Assembly (NCBI RefSeq): GCF_035918155.1
Contig: NZ_CP109328.1
Coordinates: forward strand, 868,001 to 932,000
Length of the DNA stretch: 64,000 nucleotides
Origin: Streptomyces sp. NBC_01591
GTDB lineage: Bacteria; Actinomycetota; Actinomycetes; Streptomycetales; Streptomycetaceae
Direction of reading: 5' to 3'
Shown here: in pieces, positions 24,789-33,817 of the stretch
Layout of the letters: each line of letters begins with the position of its first letter
Position numbering within the stretch: the first letter of the stretch is position 1
Program-made: the position numbers and the translations under genes
The notes under the pieces: model-generated
What the model saw: only the letters and a program-made list of their open reading frames with translations
The model's database searches: none
Told to the model about the DNA's origin: nothing

Positions 24789-25549
24789 CTGATCAGGAGA
24801 ACAGGACGGCCGACCGCGCGTCGGCGTTGCCGGCGGTGGCCGACCGGGCCACCTTCCAGGCAGAACTGGACAAGCTGCGGGTGCGGGAGAAGGCGCACAC
24901 CCGGGAAGGTGACGCGATCGCTGCGGCCCGACGGCGCCTGCCCATGGTCGAGGTGGCCGCCGATCTCGAGCTGACGGGGCCCGACGGGCCGATCACTCTG
25001 CTCGAAGCGTTCGAAGGGCGCGGCCAGCTCATCGCCTACTACTTCATGTGGCACCACGGCCACCCCGCGGCCGAGCAGTGCGAAGGCTGCACGTGGGTCA
25101 CCACCCAGGTTGAGGAGCTGTCCTACCTTCACTCGCGCGACATCACCTACGCGGTCTTCTGTCAGGGCCCCTACGAGGCAAGCCGCCGCTACCGCGACTT
25201 CATGGGCTGGGACGTGCCGTGGTACTCGGCAGTCCCCTCCCAGGACGTGCTCCTGGTCGGACGCCATGTCGGCATGATGCACCTCGTGTGCTACCTACGG
25301 GACGGCGACCGCATCTTCGAGACCTACTGGACGACCCTGCGCGGCGTAGAGGCCATGGACTACAGCTATGCACTCATGGACCTCACCGTGTACGGACGTC
25401 AGGAGCTGTGGGAAGACTCGCCCTCCGGCTGGCCCCGCGTTCAGGGCACGCCCGCCGATCACGTCCGACTGCGGAGCAACGGACGCCCCATCCCTCAGTG
25501 GTCACGACTCGAGGCTGGCCGTTCCGACAACCTCACACCGAGGCCCTGA
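24785..25549 (+). CDS. DUF899-family protein (thioredoxin-like fold)
   Basis: 254 residues with the DUF899 hallmarks: RAHTREGD-like N-terminal helix (KAHTREGDAIAAARRRLP), LLEAFEGRGQLIAYYFMWHH and EQCEGCTWVTTQVEELSYLH, where CEGC occupies a redox-like CxxC position. DUF899 proteins are predicted to be thioredoxin-like, but no reaction is established. A second, different DUF899 gene is at 58546. It overlaps the kinase fragment by 4 bp. Confidence 0.85.
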   Translation: MTDQENRTADRASALPAVADRATFQAELDKLRVREKAHTREGDAIAAARRRLPMVEVAADLELTGPDGPITLLEAFEGRGQLIAYYFMWHHGHPAAEQCEGCTWVTTQVEELSYLHSRDITYAVFCQGPYEASRRYRDFMGWDVPWYSAVPSQDVLLVGRHVGMMHLVCYLRDGDRIFETYWTTLRGVEAMDYSYALMDLTVYGRQELWEDSPSGWPRVQGTPADHVRLRSNGRPIPQWSRLEAGRSDNLTPRP

Positions 25550-25900
25550 CGCTCAAGCGGCCACGCAGGGCCGGAGGGGTCGGCGATGACCGTGCAGCCC
25601 GGGGCGATCTCCGTGTAGCCGCGCGTCGCGGACCACCGGGAGGCCCGCGGCCAGACATCGCGCGCCTGCAGCGGCCGCAATCCAGCGCTCACCCCCCAAG
25701 CAGGCGCAGGTCAGGGGCTACTTCGTTTGTCTTCTCGGCGAAACCTGCTGGGACCCCGACCTGCGCCGATGCCGAGGCCGCGTCTCCGACGAGCAACCGC
25801 GGCACCAAAGGATTGCGCACGCCCGGCCGACGGAACGAGTGCGCATCGAGCCTGGATTCCGGCGTTTCCGCAGGAAGCGGTGCGCACGAAGACGTGGGCC
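25550..25900. other. gene-free stretch before relaxase relic
   Basis: About 350 bp with no supportable gene. It may include more decayed relaxase sequence, but I could not follow a frame. Confidence 0.4.
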
Positions 25901-26365
25901 CTACAGCGTGGGAGCCGCGCGAGGCGACGCCCGGCCGACGGCCGGTCATGGAGATTGCCGGCATCGACCAGCGGCTCATCGGCTGGCAGTCGACCCGCCG
26001 TCAGCAGATCGCCGACGCGATGTCTGTCCTCGTGGCCGACTACGAGGAGAAGCAGGGGCACCCGCCGGGGGAGCGGGCCTCCTACGCGCTGGACTGCCAG
26101 GTCGGCGACCGGACGCGCCCGCCGAAGCGCACGGTGCTGTTGTCGCTGACCGAGCTGCGTGAGCGATGGCGGGCCTCGGCGATCCGGGCCTACGGTGCCG
26201 ACGTCATCGACCGGTTGGCGGAGCGGGCGCGGGTGGCGGCCGCGGCAGTGTGGGCGCGGGCGCGAACCAGCCGTCGACGTCGCCCTGGCCGCCGTCGAAA
26301 CCGTCGCCGTGGTGTACGTGATGCGCGGCGCGTTCAAGCGCCGGACCCCAGGAGGAGTTGCGTGA
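25901..26365 (+). pseudogene. MobF (TrwC/TraA-type) relaxase internal fragment, frameshifted
   Basis: EPREATPGRRPVMEIAGIDQ, RLIGWQSTRRQQIADAMSVL and LSLTELRERWRASAIRAYGA resemble the middle-to-C-terminal part of actinobacterial conjugative relaxase/helicase proteins. Near 26265 the frame shifts, and AVDVALAAVETVAVVYVMRG continues in the next frame to a TGA at 26363-26365. The N-terminal relaxase and helicase domains are absent. The native 3' end is kept, with a 4-bp overlap to the next gene. Confidence 0.6.
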
Positions 26366-26613
26366 GCACACCGGAAGAACTCAGTTTCGATGACATCCTC
26401 GCCCGCGCACGCGAAGCCGCCCCGGAGCTGAATGCCGTGCTTGATGAGCCTGTGCTGTGGGAGCCGATCTGGAAACGGCCCCGGACACCGAAGTCGAAGG
26501 CGGAGAAGAAGCAGGAACTGCGCAAGCAGCGACGGCGGCTTCAGGACGCCGGACGCCGCCGCTTCATCACCGGGCAGTCGCGCCGGCCCCGGCCCCGACA
26601 GAACCGCATCGGC
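26362..26613 (+). CDS. small protein coupled to the relaxase relic, cut by IS6 copy A
   Basis: GTG at 26362 has AGGAGGAG 5 nt upstream and overlaps the relaxase stop by 4 bp. About 84 native codons read STPEELSFDDILARAREAAP and a strongly basic tail (KSKAEKKQELRKQRRRLQDA) up to the IS6 end. Beyond it translation continues in IS6 DNA to 26730. I do not recognise it; genes in this position on Streptomyces plasmids are usually transfer-associated hypotheticals. Confidence 0.55.
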
Positions 26614-27468
26614 GGCACTGTCACGTTGGCTGACGGGTGGGATGATCTTCGGGTTGATCATGGTGGAGGGAGTTGTCCGTGGGCAGTACGCCGCCGTCGT
26701 ACAAGGGGCACCGGTACCCGGTCGAGGTGATCTCCCACTGCGTGTGGCTGTACTTCCGCTTCCCGTTGTCATTCCGCGAGGTGGAGGAGCTGGTGCTGCA
26801 GCGCGGCATCAGCGTCTCCTACGAGACGGTCCGCCGCTGGTGTCTGAAGTTCGGACAGGCTTATGCCGACGGACTGCGCCGCCGTCGGCCACGGCCCGGG
26901 GACAAGTGGCACCTGGACGAGGTCTTCATCAAGGTCAACGGCGAGCTGAAGTATCTGTGGCGGGCCGTTGACCAGATTGGCAACATCCTCGACATCCTCG
27001 TCCAAAATCGGCGGGACAAGGCTGCGGCAAGGCGCTTCTTCCGCCGCCTGATAAAGAAGATCCGTACGGTGCCGAGGGTGGTCGTCACCGACAAGCTCCG
27101 CTCCTACAGCGCGGCGCACCGCGAGGTCATGCCCTCGGTGGAACACCGCTCCCACAAGGGCCTGAACAACCGGGCGGAGAACTCCCACCAGCCCACGCGG
27201 CAGCGTGAACGCGCGATAAGGGATTCCGTTCCGTAGGCGGGGCCCAGCGGTACCTGTCCGCGTTCAGCGGCATCTCGCCCCACTTCCGCCCTCACCGCCA
27301 CCTGATAACAGCCTCCGACCACCGAGCCGAGATGACCGTCCGCTTCGCGATCTGGGACCAGATCACCCAAGCTGCCAGCCGGCCCACCACGGCCTGACCA
27401 CAGGCCGCAAGCCCACCATGCCCCAACGCGCCGTCAGGCACCGACATACTCAACAACTTGACAGCGCC
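26614..27468 (+). mobile_element. IS6-family insertion sequence, copy A
   Basis: 855 bp bounded by GGCACTGTCACGTTG and, inverted, GGCGCTGTCAAGTTG. Three related copies are at 50498, 57670 and 59383. The 8-bp flanks (GCATCGGC and ACGTGGAC) do not match, so no target duplication remains. Confidence 0.85.
26679..27397 (+). pseudogene. IS6-family transposase, copy A, one-base deletion
   Basis: VGSTPPSYKGHRYPVEVISH, WHLDEVFIKVNGELKYLW (Asp), VVTDKLRSYSAAHREVM (Asp) and ENSHQPTRQRERA (Glu) are the IS6 DDE core. Compared with copy D, ATGAAGGG reads ATAAGGG near 27213, a one-base loss that ends the frame at 27236. The remaining C-terminus continues in the next frame to 27397. Confidence 0.85.
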
Positions 27469-27539
27469 ACGTGGACGGATCTGCTGGTGCCGGTCTCGCC
27501 GGATGCGGGGCAGGGGCCCTGGACCTGTCTGAGGTCTGG

Positions 27540-28409
27540 CTACGGTTCGAGAAATTCAAGTGCTCGCGGGACGAATCTGTCGTGGTGCTGGAAGATCCCG
27601 CCGTGTCCGGCGTCGCGGTAGAGGGGTTCGAGTTCGCCCTGGGGCAGCCGGTCCGCCAGGTCGAGTGTATTGACGCTCGGGACCATTCGATCGCTCTCGC
27701 CGTTGGCCACCAGGACCGGTTGGTGGATGCGCGACAGGTCGGCCGGTGCCTGGAGACCCCAGTGGTGGATGGCCTTCAGTTGGGCACGGAATGATGAGAG
27801 CGAGATGGCCTTGTCGCGGTCGTCTGTGCGCTCCTTCAGCCGGTCCAGGAAGGCGTGGGCCGCCCGGCGGCCGCCCGCGGTGTCGGTGAAGAAGAGGTAC
27901 TGCTTCGGGTCCTTGCGGGTCAGGACGGCCTTGAGGGTGTCCTTGATAGTGAGGACGGTGACCTTGTCGATGCCGGGGCCTCCGGCGGGGCCCGTGCCCG
28001 CGAGGATGAGCTTGCGTACGAGATCGGGTTCCTCTGCCGCGATGACCTGGGCGATGAAGCCGCCCATCGACAGGCCGAGCAGGTCGACCTGGTCGTACCC
28101 GAGGGCCCGGATGAACAGCACGGTGTCGCGGGCCATCGCCTCGATGGTGTCGGGTGTGGAGCCGCTGGATGCGCCGACGCCGCGGTTGTCGAAGGTGATC
28201 ACCGTGCGTCGGGCGGCGAGTCCGTCGACGACGCGTGGATCCCAATTGTCCAGGACTGCGGACAGGTGGTTGAGGAGGATCAGTGGTATGCCGTCGTCCG
28301 GGCCGAGCTGCCGGTAGGCGAAGGTCACGCCACGCACGGACACGGAGCGGTTCGGCGTGTTCTTGTACGACGTCGTGGCGGGGGTGGAGGGACTGGACGG
28401 TGCGCTCAT
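27540..28409 (-). CDS. alpha/beta-fold hydrolase
   Basis: 289 residues. LILLNHLSAVLDNWDPRV (oxyanion region), FDNRGVGAS, LLGLSMGGFIAQ (nucleophile Ser), NGESDRMVP (Asp) and RDAGHGGIFQ (His) give a complete triad, like haloperoxidase/esterase-type hydrolases. The start at 28409 is preceded by AGGACC. It is the last of four minus-strand genes (SDR, AKR, MDR, hydrolase) facing a TetR gene, so its substrate probably relates to carbonyl or ester detoxification. The specific substrate is unknown. Confidence 0.87.
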   Translation of the reverse strand: MSAPSSPSTPATTSYKNTPNRSVSVRGVTFAYRQLGPDDGIPLILLNHLSAVLDNWDPRVVDGLAARRTVITFDNRGVGASSGSTPDTIEAMARDTVLFIRALGYDQVDLLGLSMGGFIAQVIAAEEPDLVRKLILAGTGPAGGPGIDKVTVLTIKDTLKAVLTRKDPKQYLFFTDTAGGRRAAHAFLDRLKERTDDRDKAISLSSFRAQLKAIHHWGLQAPADLSRIHQPVLVANGESDRMVPSVNTLDLADRLPQGELEPLYRDAGHGGIFQHHDRFVPRALEFLEP

Positions 28410-28498
28410 GGCTGGGTCCTGGGGTGGTGTGTGGGGAGTGGGGTGCAGGATCTTCTCGTTGTCCGAGGTGACTGGTGCCCTGGGACTCGTTCCCGCCC

Positions 28499-29503
28499 TC
28501 ACGTCATCGTGACGACGACTTTGCCGGCCTTTGCCCGTCCCTTTTCGACGTACTCCATCGCCTGGAGGGTTTCTTCGAACGGGAAGACGCGGTCGACGAC
28601 GGGGCGGATCTTCCCGGCGTCGATGAGGGGGGTGAGTTCGCGCAGTTGGTCTCCACTGGCCTTCATGAACAGGAACGAGTACGTCACGCCGTGGCGCTTG
28701 GCGCTGCGCCGGGTCTTGAAGCTGAGGGCGGTCATGGCCAGGCGGAGGATCGGGTTCGCGCCGAGTTCGCGGGCGAAGGCCGGGTCGGGCGGGCCCGCGA
28801 CGCTGATGGCCATGCCGCCGGGCTTGAGCACGCGCAGGGATTTGGCGAGGTTCTCGCCGCCGAGGCTGTCGAGGACGACGTCGTAGCCGTCGAGGACCTC
28901 TTCGAAGTCCTGCGTGCGGTAGTCGACGGCGATGTCCGCGCCGAGGTCCTTGACCAGGTCGACCTTGGCGGTGCTCACGGTGGTGGCCACGTGGGCGCCC
29001 AGCGCCTTGGCCAGCTGGACGGCGATGGAGCCGAGGCCGCCGGCGCCCGCGTGGATGAGGACCTTCTGACCCGGCTGCACATGTGCCCGCTCGACCAGTG
29101 CCTGCCATGCGGTCAGGGCGACCAGAGGAAGGGAGGCAGCCTCGGTCATGGTGAGAGTGGCGGGTTTGGATGCCAGGTCGTCCTGGTGGACGGCGATGAG
29201 TTCGGCGAAGGTGCCGATGCGGTCCTTGTCGGGCCGGGCGTAGACCTCGTCGCCCACCGCGAACCGGGTGACGGACGGGCCGACCCGGACGACCGTCCCG
29301 GCGAGGTCGTTACCCAGAACGAGCGGGAGACGGTAAGGCATGAACGCCTTGAAGTCCCCGTTGCGGATCCTGAGGTCCAGCGGGTTGACACCCGCCGCGT
29401 GGATCTTGACCAGGACGTCGTCGGCACCCACCTGGGGGTCGGGTACCTCGGCGGCGCGCATCCCGGCTTGGCCGCCGTACTTCTCGACCATGAAAGCCTT
29501 CAT
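28499..29503 (-). CDS. MDR-family NADP-dependent oxidoreductase (quinone-oxidoreductase-like)
   Basis: 334 residues: GroES-like N-terminal domain (VLVKIHAAGVNPLDLRIRNG, LPLVLGNDLAGTVV) and Rossmann domain (VLIHAGAGGLGSIAVQLAKA) for NAD(P)H. The Cys zinc-site of classical alcohol dehydrogenases is absent, pointing to the zinc-independent quinone/enone reductase branch. It lies between the aldo/keto reductase and the hydrolase genes with 90-140 bp gaps. Confidence 0.88.
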   Translation of the reverse strand: MKAFMVEKYGGQAGMRAAEVPDPQVGADDVLVKIHAAGVNPLDLRIRNGDFKAFMPYRLPLVLGNDLAGTVVRVGPSVTRFAVGDEVYARPDKDRIGTFAELIAVHQDDLASKPATLTMTEAASLPLVALTAWQALVERAHVQPGQKVLIHAGAGGLGSIAVQLAKALGAHVATTVSTAKVDLVKDLGADIAVDYRTQDFEEVLDGYDVVLDSLGGENLAKSLRVLKPGGMAISVAGPPDPAFARELGANPILRLAMTALSFKTRRSAKRHGVTYSFLFMKASGDQLRELTPLIDAGKIRPVVDRVFPFEETLQAMEYVEKGRAKAGKVVVTMT

Positions 29504-29639
29504 CGTCGTCTCCGTTCCGTTTCCCGTCCGTGAAAGGTCGGGGTCTCCGCTCGCCCCGGGCTTCTCCCAGTACGAGATAGTTTGTGTTGTTCTTCTGGCT
29601 GCGGCGCGGGCGCACCACGTCCTCAGTCGCGTTCACCCA

Positions 29640-30695
29640 TCAGGCCACCGGCACGACCGGGGCGATGATCCGGTCGGCGGCGCCTCCCTGGAGGCGGTCC
29701 AGGGAGGCGGAGATCCCCTCGTGGGGCACGCCGAGCGGCACCGCGCTGACCTCGGTCAGGCGGGTGTGCTGCTCGTCGGTCAGCTGGACGTCGAGGGCGC
29801 CGAGGTAACTGTCGAGCTGGGGGAGGTTGCGCGGGCCGATGATCGGGACGAGCGTGGCCACGGAGCGGGCGGCGCGCTCGCGCACCCAGGCCACCGCCAC
29901 CTGGGCGGGCGTCGCGCCGGTCTCCTCGGCGATGGCCAGGACGGTGTCGACGACGGCGGTCTTCTGGCCGGTGCTCTCGGTGTGGATGACCATGCCCAGA
30001 TCGCTCAGGCGCCCCTCGGCGGAGCTGCGGTACTTGCCGGTGAGCAGTCCGCCGCCGAGCGGGGACCACAGGGCGGCGCCGAGCCCGAGGCTCTCGGCCA
30101 TGGGCAGGAGCTCGCGGTCGGCGGTGCGCTCGACGAGGCTGTACTCGTGCTGGATGCCCACGATCGGGGCCCAGTTCTTCAGGTCCGCGAGGGTCACCGC
30201 ACGCGAGACGCGCCAGGCGGGGAAGTTGGACAGCGCGGCATGGTGGATCTTGCCGGAGCTCACCAGGTCGTCGAGTCCGCGCAGGATCTCCTCCATCGGC
30301 GTGAGCTCGTCGGGGAAGTGCACCCACAGCAGGTCGATGTAGTCGGTGCCCAGGCGCTTCAGGCTGGCCTCCACCGAGGCGACCATGTTCTTGCGGCTGT
30401 TGCCCGTCTTGGAGATGTCCGGCTGCGGGGCGGCACCGAGGGCGAATTTGGTGGCCAGGACGAAGTGCTCGCGGTCGGCGGAGATCAGCTTTCCGGTCAG
30501 TTCCTCCGACTCGCCGAACTGGTAGCCGTCCGCGCTGTCGAGGAAGGTGCCGCCGGCCTCGGCGAACCGGTCGAAGATCCGGCGTGCCTCGTCCGGCTCG
30601 GCTCCGGCGCCCCAGCCGGTGCCGAAGTTCGCGGTGCCGAGCGCGTACTCGGAGACGCGCAGTCCGGTCCGGTGGCCGAAGGTCGTGTAACGCAT
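29640..30695 (-). CDS. aldo/keto reductase
   Basis: 351 residues with the AKR tetrad: Asp and Tyr in FLDSADGYQFGESEE, Lys in VLATKFALG and His in LLWVHFPDE, and the NADP-binding end ATLVPIIGPRNLPQL. It reduces aldehydes or ketones with NADPH in the cytoplasm. The ATG at 30695 is chosen because AAGGA lies 6 nt upstream; a Met five codons earlier lacks such a site. Confidence 0.9.
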   Translation of the reverse strand: MRYTTFGHRTGLRVSEYALGTANFGTGWGAGAEPDEARRIFDRFAEAGGTFLDSADGYQFGESEELTGKLISADREHFVLATKFALGAAPQPDISKTGNSRKNMVASVEASLKRLGTDYIDLLWVHFPDELTPMEEILRGLDDLVSSGKIHHAALSNFPAWRVSRAVTLADLKNWAPIVGIQHEYSLVERTADRELLPMAESLGLGAALWSPLGGGLLTGKYRSSAEGRLSDLGMVIHTESTGQKTAVVDTVLAIAEETGATPAQVAVAWVRERAARSVATLVPIIGPRNLPQLDSYLGALDVQLTDEQHTRLTEVSAVPLGVPHEGISASLDRLQGGAADRIIAPVVPVA

Positions 30696-30752
30696 GAGTT
30701 GTCCTTGCATGAGGGGTGGGAAGGCGGTCGCGCCGGGGTGGAGGGGTGAGCG

Positions 30753-31445
30753 TCAGCCCGCGTTCGGCTGGGGTGCCGCGGACAGGCTCTGCTTGACGTA
30801 GCGGCTGGTCTCGTCGGCGAGGATCTCGGGCAGGCCGGTCTCGATGCCGGACAGGGCCTGGGCCGCGACGTCGGCGGCGGCGACCTTCTGATCGGCGGGC
30901 ACAGCGGCGGCCATGTCGGTGTCCATGTAGCCGACGTGCAGCGCCGAGACGGTGATCCCGCGCGGCGCCAGCTCCTCACGGGTCGCGTCGCTCAGCGCCC
31001 AGGCGGCGGCCTTAGAGGCCGCGTAGGAGCCGAGGCCAGCCGGGTGGAACCAGGACAGGGCGGACAGGACGTTGAGTACGGCGCCGCCGCCATTGCTCTC
31101 AATGACGGGGGCGAAGGATCGGGTCGCGGCGAGCGGGCCGAAGAAGTTGGTCTCCATCTCCCGGCGCACCTCAGCCACGTCGCCTCCGATCAGCGTCGCG
31201 CCGGTGGAGATGCCCGCGTTGTTGATCAGCAGTGTCGCGTCGGACGCCACGTGGGCAGCCTCTCGTATCGACGCCTCGTCCGTGACGTCCAGCCGCAGCG
31301 GGATGACGCCCGGCACGTCGACCGTCTCGGGGCGTCGAGCCGCGCCGTACACCTTCGCGCCACGCTCGACGAGCTGGGCGGCCAGGTGCCGCCCGAGCCC
31401 CCGGTTGGCGCCGGTGACGACCGCGACCGCGTTCTTCAGTTCCAT
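30753..31445 (-). CDS. short-chain dehydrogenase/reductase
   Basis: 230 residues: TGANRGLG cofactor loop, LLINNAG, a Ser in VLNVLSALSW and YAASKAAAWAL (Tyr-x3-Lys) give the classical SDR active site. AGGAGC precedes the ATG. It is the promoter-proximal gene of the minus-strand set and directly faces the tetR at 31561 across a palindromic operator. Confidence 0.92.
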   Translation of the reverse strand: MELKNAVAVVTGANRGLGRHLAAQLVERGAKVYGAARRPETVDVPGVIPLRLDVTDEASIREAAHVASDATLLINNAGISTGATLIGGDVAEVRREMETNFFGPLAATRSFAPVIESNGGGAVLNVLSALSWFHPAGLGSYAASKAAAWALSDATREELAPRGITVSALHVGYMDTDMAAAVPADQKVAAADVAAQALSGIETGLPEILADETSRYVKQSLSAAPQPNAG

Positions 31446-31491
31446 GCTCGCTCCTGGTCCTGGCGGGCGCCGTCGGACGCCCGCAACAAAT

Positions 31492-31513
31492 TAGATTATG
31501 CATCCAATCTAAA
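31492..31513. promoter_or_regulatory. TetR operator palindrome
   Basis: TTAGATT-8 nt-AATCTAA is a perfect 7-bp inverted repeat, strikingly AT-rich for this DNA, in the 115-bp gap between the SDR gene and tetR. Confidence 0.72.
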
Positions 31514-31560
31514 CACGGGCCTATGATAGATGCCAGTCGACATCCAAATGGGAGGTGGCC

Positions 31561-32121
31561 ATGGGCCGCGTATCGCAGGCACAGGCGGAGGAAAATCGCA
31601 GGCGGGTGGTGGACACCGCCTCCGCCCTGTTCCGGGAACAGGGCACACACGTCAGCGTCGCCGACCTGATGAAGGCGGCCGGTCTGACCCACGGCGCCTT
31701 CTACAAGCAGTTCGCCTCCAAGGAGGCGCTCGTCGACGAGGCCACCGCCCACGCCTTCATCGAGCTCGCCCGGCGCCACACCGCCGGGCTCGAGCGGTAC
31801 GACGGGCAGCGCGACGCCGCCCAGCAGGCGCTGATCGACACCTACCTCTCCGTCCAACACCGCGACGACCCGGCGGACGGCTGCCCGGTCGCCGCGCTCG
31901 CCACCGACATTGCGCGCGAGGGCGGAGGGCGCGAGGCCCGTCGCGTCTACACCGAGGGGGTGGCCGACTTCGCCGCCTTCCTCGCCAGTGACGACCAGGA
32001 CGGCATCGTCCGCCTCTGCACCCTGTTCGGTGCGCTGGTCCTGTCCCGGGCCACCAAGGGCTCCTCGCTCTCCGAGGAGATCCTCGCCGCGGCCCACGCA
32101 GCCTTGACGGAAACCGGCTGA
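31561..32121 (+). CDS. TetR-family regulator of the oxidoreductase set
   Basis: 186 residues: N-terminal HTH (RVVDTASALFREQG ... MKAAGLTHGAFYKQFASKEA) of the AcuR/YcdC-like TetR branch, often controlling aldehyde- or quinone-responsive reductases, and a C-terminal domain with the Cys of DGCPVAALATDIAR. GGGAGG lies 5 nt before the ATG. It is divergent from the SDR gene with a shared palindrome, so repression of the SDR-AKR-MDR-hydrolase set is the likely job. Confidence 0.88.
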   Translation: MGRVSQAQAEENRRRVVDTASALFREQGTHVSVADLMKAAGLTHGAFYKQFASKEALVDEATAHAFIELARRHTAGLERYDGQRDAAQQALIDTYLSVQHRDDPADGCPVAALATDIAREGGGREARRVYTEGVADFAAFLASDDQDGIVRLCTLFGALVLSRATKGSSLSEEILAAAHAALTETG

Positions 32122-32212
32122 CCAGGGGCGCGGTGTGGGTGCACGTTGGTCGCACTCGTGGGCGGCGGAGCGCCCGTGGCCCGGCGGAGGTCGGCGGGAG
32201 AGGGGCGCCGGC

Positions 32213-32245
32213 GCCTGGCGCATCGGCTTCACCGGTGCGCCAGGC
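32213..32245. terminator. bidirectional hairpin between convergent tetR genes
   Basis: GCCTGGCGCA and TGCGCCAGGC pair around a 13-nt loop, located between two genes transcribed toward each other. Confidence 0.6.
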
Positions 32246-32300
32246 ATCGGTCAGTTCCCCGGGTCGCATGCCCGAGAGGTGGAGAATTGCGCAGCCAACA

Positions 32301-32930
32301 TCAACGCGACAACAGGACTGCGATCTGCCCCCGGATGTCGCGCATGATCTCGTCGACGCTCGCGGCGACGTTCACACTTGCCGCCATCGCGAGGAACATC
32401 ACGGCGGACACGATGCGCGCCATCGCCGCCGCATCTGCCTCGCCGACCCGCGCGTCCCGGCACAGCACGGCGGCCACGGCCTCCTCGGTTTGCCCGGTGA
32501 TGGCGAGGGCCTCGCGGTGGCGGGGCTCGGCGGGGTCGCCGAAGACCATCTCGCGCAGGTAGACGCGCCCGTTGTCGACCTGGGTCCGGTTGCATTCGAC
32601 GACCGGCCGGACAATCGCCATCACCGCTTCCAGTGCGTCCGGGGTGTTCTCGGCATCCGCCCGGCCTCGTTCGAGGGCTTCGGCGTAGAGGGAGTTCTGG
32701 ACGAGCAGGAGGAGTTCGCCCTTGGTCTTGGCGTAGAGGAAGAGCGTGCCGGTGCCGATGTCGGCCTTGTCGGCGATCTGCTGGGTGGTGACCTTGTCGA
32801 TGCTGCGTTCGGCGAACAGCTCGTGGGCTGCGGCGGTGATGCGGTCGAGTTTGAGCTGCTTGTTCCGCTCGCGCCGACCGGCCGGCTGGGAAGACCGCGG
32901 TGACTGCCGGCTGAACCAGGTCGCGATCAC
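32301..32930 (-). CDS. TetR-family regulator, 5' end possibly rearranged
   Basis: 209 residues: RRERNKQLKLDRITAAAHEL, then the HTH KVTTQQIADKADIGTGTLFLYAKTKGE (split: TTQQIADKAD / GTGTLFLYAKTK) and a TetR ligand-binding region. The first 15 or so codons read through the antisense of a truncated DEAD-box helicase, so the native start was probably lost and replaced at about 32900. Whether it is expressed is uncertain. Confidence 0.75.
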   Translation of the reverse strand: MIATWFSRQSPRSSQPAGRRERNKQLKLDRITAAAHELFAERSIDKVTTQQIADKADIGTGTLFLYAKTKGELLLLVQNSLYAEALERGRADAENTPDALEAVMAIVRPVVECNRTQVDNGRVYLREMVFGDPAEPRHREALAITGQTEEAVAAVLCRDARVGEADAAAMARIVSAVMFLAMAASVNVAASVDEIMRDIRGQIAVLLSR

Positions 32931-33771
32931 CGTCCTGGACGAGGCCGATCAGATGGCCGACATGGGCTTCATGCCCCAGGTCACCGCGCTCCTGGACCAG
33001 GTCCGCCCCGAGGGGCAGCGGATGCTGTTCTCCGCCACCCTCGACCGCAACGTCGACCTCCTGGTCCGCCGTTACCTCACCGACCCGGTCGTCCACTCCG
33101 TCGACCCGTCCGCGGGTGCGGTCACCACGATGGAGCATCACGTGCTGTACGTCCACGGCGCCGACAAGCACCGGACGACGACGGAGACCGCGGCGCGCGA
33201 GGGCCGGGTGATCATGTTCCTGGACACCAAGCACGCCGTCGACCGGCTGACGCAGGACCTGCTGAACAGCGGTGTCCGGGCTGCCGCCCTGCATGGCGGG
33301 AAGTCGCAGCCGCAGCGCACCCGGACCCTGGCCCAGTTCAAGACCGGGCACGTCACGGTCCTCGTGGCGACGAACGTCGCGGCGCGCGGCATTCACGTCG
33401 ACCACCTCGGCCTCGTCGTGAACGTGGACCCGCCGACCGACCACAAGGACTACCTCCACCGCGGCGGCCGTACCGCGCGGGCCGGCGAGTCCGGCAGTGT
33501 CGTCACCCTGGTCACCAACAACCAGCGCCGCGACATGACCCGCCTCATGACGGCCGCCGGCATCGTGCCCCAGACCACCCAGGTCCGCTCCGGCGAAGAG
33601 GCACTCAGCCGGATCACCGGCGCCCGGACCCCCTCCGGCATTCCCGTGACGATCACCGCGCCGGTACCCGAGCGGCGCAAGCGCGGCGCGGCCTCACCCG
33701 GCCGACGCAGCCCCGCTTCGGCTGCCCGGCGCGGGACCATGCGGCAGTCCACCTTCGATGCGGCGGCCTAG
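32900..33771 (+). pseudogene. DEAD-box RNA helicase, N-terminal half missing
   Basis: The plus frame begins inside motif II (VAITVLDEADQMADMGFMPQ) and continues through SATLDRN (motif III region), VIMFLDTKHAVDRL, VLVATNVAARGIHVD (motif V) and HRGGRTARAGESG (motif VI) to a basic tail and stop. Motifs Q, I (Walker A), Ia and Ib are absent because the frame abuts the tetR gene. No start codon with a ribosome-binding site exists near the break. It normally unwinds structured RNA; this copy cannot bind ATP properly. Confidence 0.85.
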
Positions 33772-33817
33772 AACCTTCGTGATCAGGAAACTGACCCATC
33801 TCTGCAGGAGGCACGTT

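Noticed and set aside
25219..26730. A single 503-codon plus-strand protein
   Set aside because: It joins a DUF899 shadow frame, the relaxase relic, the coupled small gene and IS6 DNA. The separate pieces are recognisable and start or end at clear signals.
27540..29108. A 522-codon fusion of hydrolase with upstream sequence
   Set aside because: The first 233 codons are a shadow of the MDR oxidoreductase. The hydrolase has its own ATG and ribosome-binding site at 28409.
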